Positions 1 through 64,000 of a DNA stretch of 64,000 nucleotides are shown in pieces. This DNA comes from Corallium rubrum. Lineage: Eukaryota; Cnidaria; Anthozoa; Scleralcyonacea; Coralliidae. The first letter of the stretch is position 1; every line of letters begins with the position of its first letter. Below the pieces are notes generated by a model, which saw only the letters and a program-made list of their open reading frames with translations, had not been told where the DNA came from and ran no database searches. The stretch spans positions 89,548,965 through 89,612,964 of the forward strand of contig OZ035997.1 of the NCBI GenBank assembly GCA_964035015.1, read 5' to 3'. Made by a program: the position numbers and the translations under genes.

Positions 1-470
1 GGTATCGTGTAAACACCCGTACTGTAACAGTTTGATGAAGGTAATCACGATATATACGACCACAGTATTCGGGTCAGCAGTATTCACAGAGTCTTCTCAA
101 TTCTCATTGGAAGAGAATAGTCACATGCTAATCCGTCATTATATTATACCGGCACCATATAAACGCAAGACTTTTTGGCCTGTATTTACACACCGGCATG
201 ATTTTGTTCAGTTTTCAAATTGTACCGGCATCGTGTAAACGGGCTCTTAGGGCATGTTTACACTGTCATCTCAAGTTTTATTTGACTGTTCACACTGGGC
301 TTGCTTTCCCTCAGATCAGTATCGGATCAATCTCAAAGTGTAGTGTGAACAGTCTCTTACAAACAACTCGCACCAAGTTCGTTGGCACTTGCCATGTCAG
401 CCCAAAATTTTCTTACAACCAAAATCTTTCCTTGGAACAAGGATCCCAGGATCCACCACTATTTCCAGGT
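1..470. other. Non-coding DNA, TIR-like fragments
   Basis: No gene is visible. Short phrases such as cgtgtaaacgggctcttagg and gggcatgtttacac recur within the stretch and resemble the termini of the gtttatatg-type hairpin elements at 63560-64000. The left end of this element is outside the window. Confidence 0.35.
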
Positions 471-471
471 C

Positions 472-1112
472 TGCAATAGACGCCCCCTCTACCAATAAAA
501 ATATTTAATAAACGCCCCTCTCCAATAATTGGCAATAAACGCCCCCCCCCCCCCTAATAAATGCTACTTCCAAATACACCTGTCAACACAATGTCAGCGC
601 TTTATTTTTTAACAATAACTTTTAAGAAGATGAAGTTTTGTTACATGTAAACTGCGCGAACATTTTTTGTTTCTAATTGCTTATTCGGATGTTAAGGACG
701 CATATGATGAACTTTTTAGTTCTTATTATATATTGATGATGAGATTGTGCGAACATTTGTGTGACGTGTTTTTTTGTTTAATAATTGAATATCAAATTTT
801 GAAATAAACGAACGCCCTCCTTTAGAGCTCAATAGGCGAATTTCAGGGTATTGCGCGTGCGTCATTTTGCAAAAGAATTGGCGGGCTCTTGGCGGGCTCC
901 CCACAAAGTAAGCAATGGCAAACAGACTTGCTAGCGAGCCACCAACAACAGAATAACTGTGTTAAACATCCGGAAACTATATATATATACTTTAAAACAG
1001 TATATTTACTTTGAGGGGAGCTTGACAATTTTTTTGAAAAGTGATGCGCGCGCAACACCCTGAAACTCGCCTATTTTTCAATAAACGCCCAGGGCGTCTA
1101 TTGGTATAAATA
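472..1112. repeat. AATAAACGCCC-repeat element with nested MITE
   Basis: The left end has repeated aataaacgccc phrases and a C run at 541-554. The right end reads cgcccagggcgtctattgg, complementary to the atagacgccc phrase at about 477. A 243-bp MITE (832-1074) is inserted inside. A related element with aataagcgccc phrases is at 36125-36651. Confidence 0.55.
832..1074. repeat. TIR MITE, family A copy 1
   Basis: Terminal repeats ataggcgaatttcagggt and accctgaaactcgcctat face each other. The inner sequence (ggcgggctcttggcgggctc) is shared with a second copy at 10611-10857, so this is a dispersed short DNA element. Confidence 0.8.
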
Positions 1113-1436
1113 CGGTAAGGGAAAATGGCAGTGTATTTGTATACTGCACAGTATTAATACTAGTAAATTAAAAATAAAATTCATGTTGTTTCATATACTG
1201 TACCTAGTGCCTTCTTTATTTGACTCAAGTCGAAACCAGTCATTATCTGCTGCTTTATTGTTTCCAACGTACTATTAAAAAAATTCAAAATGCCAACATG
1301 CTGTTTAAAGCAAAAATTCCTCATTTAAGTTGTCTGCTTACAGTAAAGTACCCACGTATAAGAACCTACATTTTTACAAGTCAGCCTGAATAGGTTCTTA
1401 TATAGCCTGCTAATACCAGTGAACTCTACTGGCTAG

Positions 1437-2365
1437 CTAATACAGACTCTTCACATCGCGCCCTGGGAAAATGGACGTGAGAGAAGAGTCTGCTATTTAA
1501 CACCGCTAATTGTGTTCCGATTATGCTGCCAGATTTTGGTAGTTGTCTCTATTTGGCTACTGAAAAGAATCAAATTAATTATGCAATCACATATGGCCAG
1601 ACATTTCGGTAAAATTTATTATCTGTGAGATACATTTCGACAACACTTGTATATAGCCTTTTCAAAATCTTTCACGTAGATTCATTTACACGAGCAGTAA
1701 GAACATGCACGTTCAAAATACCAGTCTTCGTAACTTTCGTAAAGTTCTAAGCTACACTATGCGAAAAATTAACTTTTAAGTAAACTTTTAGTTGAGACAA
1801 TCCCTACTTGGCTGTATGAGCATTGGTTTACAATATTTAATTTCTCTATGCTTTAGCTTAACGGCTTATTACACTGACTTTCACGCATACTTATTTGCAA
1901 GGGCAGAAAGAATATAGCCCAAACAATATTTTTTTGTAAATTTCGTGAAGTCTGAAGCTAAACTTTTTTAAATATTAGCTTTAGAACTAAACAAATTTCA
2001 CATAACAACACTCGCCAGGTGTCACGGTCTCAGGGATCCCCCAGTCTGAGTTATCCCCTAAGACCAACTGCGCAGTTATCCCCTGCTTTTCTGCATTGAT
2101 ATTGTCGTTATTCTAACTCAAAAAATACGTATAATCATGGAAACCATACTTTTATCACGTTCTTTTAGACACTTGGTCGCAAGGTAATCAATATCATAAG
2201 TATAAATATAAAACGTCTGTGATTATTACGAATGGCAATAGTTAAAGGCTAGTTAAAATATAACTAATTTGCATAAACTTGACGGGATACAATTAGCGGT
2301 GTTAAATAGCAGACTCATCTCTCGCGTCCATTTTCCCAGGGCACGATGTGAAGAGTCTGTATTAG
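1437..2365. repeat. TIR element, 77-bp arms
   Basis: The left arm at 1437-1513 and the right arm at 2289-2365 are near-perfect reverse complements; they share ctaatacagactcttcaca and ccctgggaaaatggacg. The 775-bp middle shows no coding potential. It lies in the presumed UFC1 intron 1. Confidence 0.8.
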
Positions 2366-3005
2366 CAGGAAATCATGCTGTTTAGGTTCGTAATTAGGTT
2401 CTTATTTTATTCAGGGGTTTAAACTGTTTGCTACTGATCAGAATAGTACTTTAAGCCCATTGTTTCATTGTTTTAAGCCAGGAGCACTTTCTGTTTGATT
2501 CTAACAATCCAAATCACAACTGAAGAAGCTTGAAGTTCACTCAAGACTTCAACAAAATGGAATTGAAATAAGATTTTTGAGCATGGTTTTCATTTCTCAA
2601 AATGATTGCACTGCTGTGTTGTCATTTTATCTCACCAACTGGTTGGTGCCTGACACTGGACACTTTGTGCCTGACATGAGAATTACCATTAATATATATA
2701 TATATAATATATTAATAATTATATGATTACAGTAATCACTACTGTAAATCAGGATTACCAAATTTGATCCACCTCTCAACAGTCACTACTTTCAATATAC
2801 AGTGTATACACATTTCTTCTTGCTTAAGGAATCCTGATCTGGAAATTCCTGATTATTTACATCTAAACGTATGGTAGTAGAACTATTAGAAGGGCTAGAA
2901 TTTCAAGAATTACCATTTTTTTGAAAAAAGTCAGTGATGCGAGAAGCCATTACTCAAAATTTCCATGCCAGTCAGGCAAAACTGTAAAAACTGTCCAACA
3001 CAAAA

Positions 3006-3350
3006 GTAATATTGGGCATTTCACTCGATTACATAGCATGTTCTAGGGATTTTAGGTGAAGGAAAATTTGAGTGTAATAGAATATATACATTTTAAGACT
3101 AAACCGGGACCAGTTGCGAAAAATGCAACTACACAGGCCTTCCAGCAGGAATTGAACCCACGACCTTGTGATTCTAGTGCAATGCTCTGACCACTGAGCC
3201 ACAGAGGCCATTGCCGAGAGCTTGATCGCGAGTTCTGTATACATTAAGGTGGTAATGCCAGGAGAGAATTGGGTTTATTAGAAGTAATATTGGGCATTTC
3301 ACTCAATTACATAGCATGTTCTAGGGATTTTAGGTGAAGGAAAATGTATA
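3006..3350 (-). repeat. SINE-like element with tRNA-like head (minus copy)
   Basis: The tRNA-like part is at 3137-3209 on the minus strand, with an A box (TGGCTCAGTGGTCAGAGCA) and a B box (GGTTCAATTCC). The flank agtaatattgggcatttcac is repeated at both sides. The same unit occurs twice in plus orientation at 43056-43652. Confidence 0.75.
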
Positions 3351-3939
3351 TATTCTACACTCGAATTTTCCAACACAAAAGTAGTTGCGCTGTACAGTTA
3401 CTCTTTTCATGCCAGACAATGTCCATGTCTGGCTGCTTATTTTCAGGCTTGAGGCTTGATAATGATCCGTGCTAAGTGTGAGGGTAATATGGATCAAAGG
3501 ATTGGAAATGCATGGACAGCAGGCTTGCAGGTAAAAACTGCATGGATGGATGGTAAAATCTGCACGGATGGCTTGTAAAAACTGCATGGTTGGCTTGTAA
3601 GAACTGTGCAGATGTGACACATAAATTTATTGGATGTGGCACATACTGTATTGGATGCGGTTATGAATGCGCATTGTCGCGAAATATGTGAATGACTCAA
3701 GATATATTTGCTAAATTTGTGTGGATGCGGATATCATATATTTAACCCATTATTTTTGTGCAGATGCAGATATATTTAACCCATTTTGTGTGGATGCAGT
3801 TCAAATTTGAAAAAATGCGTGGGGAAGATCTTCCCTGCAAACAATCTTATAGACACTATTCTTGTTCATATACCATTTGCATGCATTTGATTGTTAACAT
3901 TACTGGCATATTCTTTTGTTCACTGTCATGAAAGCTAGG

Positions 3940-4135
3940 GTTATCTCGAGGGCCAGGGACAACTCGGTGAGTTGGTGGTTGCATTTTATCATGTGAAACA
4001 GGGTCAACTTTGACCCTAGTGGGTCAACTTTGACCCTAGCGGGTCAACTTTGACCCTAGCGGGTCAACTTTGACCCTAGCATAAGCCCCCTAGTTATCCC
4101 TATCCCCCAAGATAACCCAGTATCATGTGAACAGG
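3940..4135. repeat. Hairpin element containing four 20-bp palindromic units
   Basis: From 4001 to 4080 the unit GGGTCAACTTTGACCCTAGC (one T variant) is repeated four times. Each unit is an inverted repeat of GGGTCA with a 4-bp spacer. The outer flanks (gggttatctcgagg and gataactaggggg-type sequences) are also inverted, suggesting a MITE with an expanded centre. Confidence 0.7.
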
Positions 4136-4467
4136 CCCTTATTCATGAATTTAAACTGGTATATAGGGTTACACAGTACAATAGTACTAAGCACCATTTT
4201 AAAATTTTGCTAAAAAATGCTGTTAGTGAATATAAAATTATGTGAAGAAAGGGCTCGCCATCAAACAAATACATCGTGCATATCTAATATCTTCAACATG
4301 CAAACAGCTTTTGTAATTACTTACGGCATGACTTCGGGTTTTTGACTTATAATTATACCAAAAGTACACGTCACGACTCATATTAAATATATTTACTAAC
4401 AGTTTCACAGTTTGTATCAAATATTGTACTTGAAATTTAATGCAATCGGAATCAATATTTGAATTAC

Positions 4468-4590
4468 CTTAATCAGGGAGCTATATTCTTCTTTTAACCT
4501 TATCACCCACGAATCTTTATCTCGTGGTCCGGCTTTTGTTTTCAAAAGAGGAATAGAGGCTAGTGATTTCTTCGTTGCTTCGTCCACCAT
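4468..4590 (-). CDS. UFC1: UFC1, first coding exon (UFM1-conjugating enzyme, 5' part)
   Basis: Reading the minus strand from the ATG at 4590 gives 41 codons ending in Lys at 4468, followed at once by a gtaatt splice donor. The peptide begins [14 protein letters not shown] and contains [10 protein letters not shown] and [11 protein letters not shown], which match the N-terminal helix of animal UFC1 almost residue for residue, including the position of the start. UFC1 is the E2-like enzyme that takes UFM1 from UBA5 and passes it with UFL1 to substrates, mostly ribosomal and ER-associated proteins. The catalytic Cys lies in later exons, which would be left of 4468. I searched 1-4467 on the minus strand for the FGKCW and YRGGKICL regions and did not find them, so only this exon is supported. 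It faces the plus-strand fusion gene across a 175-bp gap. Confidence 0.92.
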
Positions 4591-4765
4591 CTTGGTTTTA
4601 GTGCCCCCAGGACTGGAGAGCAGCGGTTTCTACTTTGGGAGACGGGGGGAGGGGTACGCAATCAGTAGCGCGCGTTGTTGACGATGGAATGTTGGTTATT
4701 GTTGGATGACTTGGATTAACTTTACTCGAAAATTGAAAACAAATTATATTTTTTGAAACGCACAG
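4591..4765. promoter_or_regulatory. Putative bidirectional promoter between UFC1 and the fusion gene
   Basis: Only 175 bp separate the two divergent start codons. The UFC1 half is richer in G and C than the surroundings, with a G-rich stretch at about 4639-4654 and a gcgcgc run near 4670; the half next to the fusion gene is AT-rich. The UFC1 start context on the minus strand is CCAAGATGG, which resembles a YY1 site placed at a start codon. No TATA box is clear. Transcription starts cannot be placed from the sequence, and 5' untranslated exons could lie elsewhere. Confidence 0.5.
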
Positions 4766-62628
<57,863 letters not shown>

Positions 62629-62973
62629 GTTTGTAGTGTTATAATTCGACGAATACATATTTTAGATTACAAGTTTAGCAAGTGGGCAACTAAATTGTTA
62701 TATATAGGTATATGCATATATATATATATATAGCCCGTACTGCAAGGTTTTTAAATGAATTCTAAAATTCTTCACTTCATACGTTCATTGGCGTAGTAAT
62801 TTTAAATTAAGCTTATCTCAGCAGTTAAAAACCAGCGAGAAACTTAGAAACATATCACATATATAGATCCGATACGCTTATGATTTTTCTTTGTGTTTTC
62901 CTCATGAATTATTTATGAATTTTAGAAATATATATATAATACAAATAATATACAAATATACTACTGATAGTAG

Positions 62974-63112
<139 letters not shown>

Positions 63113-63117
63113 GGTAT

Positions 63118-63257
63118 TATCACGGTGGTGCGCAGATATGGATTTTATCTTTGAGTGGTGAAAACAATATTTTACGAATGAGCGGTTGCGAATGAGTAAA
63201 ATATCATTTTTACCACGAGAAGATAAAATTTATATCTTCAAACCACCGTGTAATTTT
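63118..63257. repeat. Foldback element, family B copy 2
   Basis: atcacggtggtgcgcagata at the left and aaaccaccgtgtaat at the right, with agatatggattttatctttg inside, parallel the copy at 6340-6480. Confidence 0.75.
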
Positions 63258-63559
63258 CTTTTTATTATATTGATTCAATGCAAAAAGAGGTAAAATTCTT
63301 AATATGTCATCGATATCTTCACTAGTGAGGATATGGAAAATACGACACTGCATATTTTCTAATAAAACACTCGCATCTATATAATAAATATATATATTTA
63401 TTATATAGATACAAGTTTTTTACAAAGTGTGTAAGGCTAAGTTTGTCCAGGAATGAGGGTGGGGAAATCCAATAAACAGTAGAGAGATATGTGGTCACAT
63501 TCTAATATAAAAAAGTTGGCTGTTTCGCTTACAGATAAATAACGCAACTGATAAATTAC

Positions 63560-64000
63560 GCAATTAGCACAACAAGCAAGCAAGCCCGGCTGGGCGAGCT
63601 AGCCCTCCTCGTGTAAACACGAATGGAAATCATCTCGGCAAAGCGCGGGCTAGCTCGTGTATACCCGGACTGGCTTGCTTCCATATATAAACACCCCCTT
63701 ATACCTGTTTATATATAACTACAAAACTAGTCGATTTTCTTTGCCTGGATTCTATATCATTATCATGCGGAGGTAAAATATAATCTTCAAGATATCATTC
63801 ACATGCATAAAGGCTAATTCCGATTGCTGCGTGTTTTTTACCTACATTCTTTGTACTTGTACCCATGTGATGTATCCAACCTTTTAGTCTACGCACGAAA
63901 AACTATAAGCTAAGCAAAAGAAAAGAAAAGAAAAAACAACTAAGGGCCTGTTTATATGATCCCGGTGTACCGGGACGGGATGGCAGCCGGGATGATTTTG
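63560..64000. other. Hairpin element pieces at the window end
   Basis: caagcaagcccggctgggcg and the partial inverse ggactggcttgcttcc lie 100 bp apart, and ggcctgtttatatgatcccg at 63944 begins another gtttatatg-type element that runs out of the window. No exon of the fusion gene was found here. Confidence 0.55.

Overview
The window is animal nuclear DNA, most likely from a cnidarian (an anthozoan is my best guess). Reasons: short exons with GT/AG borders separated by long AT-rich introns, a clear UFC1 first exon, a fragment of a rhodopsin-family GPCR, CR1/L2-like LINEs, Crypton and hAT relics, tRNA- and 5S-derived SINE-like repeats, and a very high density of hairpin MITEs. The phylum call is inference; no species can be named from the sequence alone.

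Two host genes are supported. They are head to head with 175 bp between start codons. On the minus strand is the first coding exon (4468-4590) of UFC1, the UFM1-conjugating enzyme; the rest lies left of the window or was not found. On the plus strand one large gene fills almost everything else: 22 coding exons from 4766 to 62628 (520 codons plus 2 nt), all joining in phase, with the 3' end beyond the window. It encodes an N-terminal sugar nucleotidyltransferase (NTP_transferase) domain fused to a C-terminal GHMP kinase domain of the glucuronokinase type. Such a protein could phosphorylate glucuronate (or a similar sugar acid) and then turn the sugar 1-phosphate into a nucleotide sugar, in the way FKP-type fusions do for fucose. 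No exon by itself is longer than 36 codons, so the gene cannot be seen from open reading frames and was rebuilt here exon by exon.

Layout: 1-4467 UFC1 intron 1 (hairpin elements, a tRNA-derived SINE, a 20-bp palindromic tandem repeat); 4591-4765 shared promoter; 4823-10314 intron 1 (MITEs, a 1.1-kb TIR element with a small Cys-containing ORF, a CACT microsatellite); 10422-14830 intron 2 (3.7-kb GGTGAW-type minisatellite); 14831-22143 exons 3-10 with hairpin elements between; 22144-27626 intron 10 (SINE, palindromic repeat cluster, 2-kb satellite, hAT MITE); 27719-31951 intron 11 (nested TIR elements); 32058-36794 intron 12 (two LINE fragments and a Crypton fragment inside a split hairpin element); 36875-46489 intron 13 (giant hairpins, hammerhead-like motifs, 207-bp tandem repeat, SINE pair, GPCR pseudogene broken by a hAT MITE, 5S-derived sequence); 46490-62628 exons 14-22 with LINE, MITE and tandem repeat content, plus an antisense ZAD-like zinc-finger exon near 57.2 kb. 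After 62628 there are AT microsatellite and hairpin repeats but no further exon that I can see.
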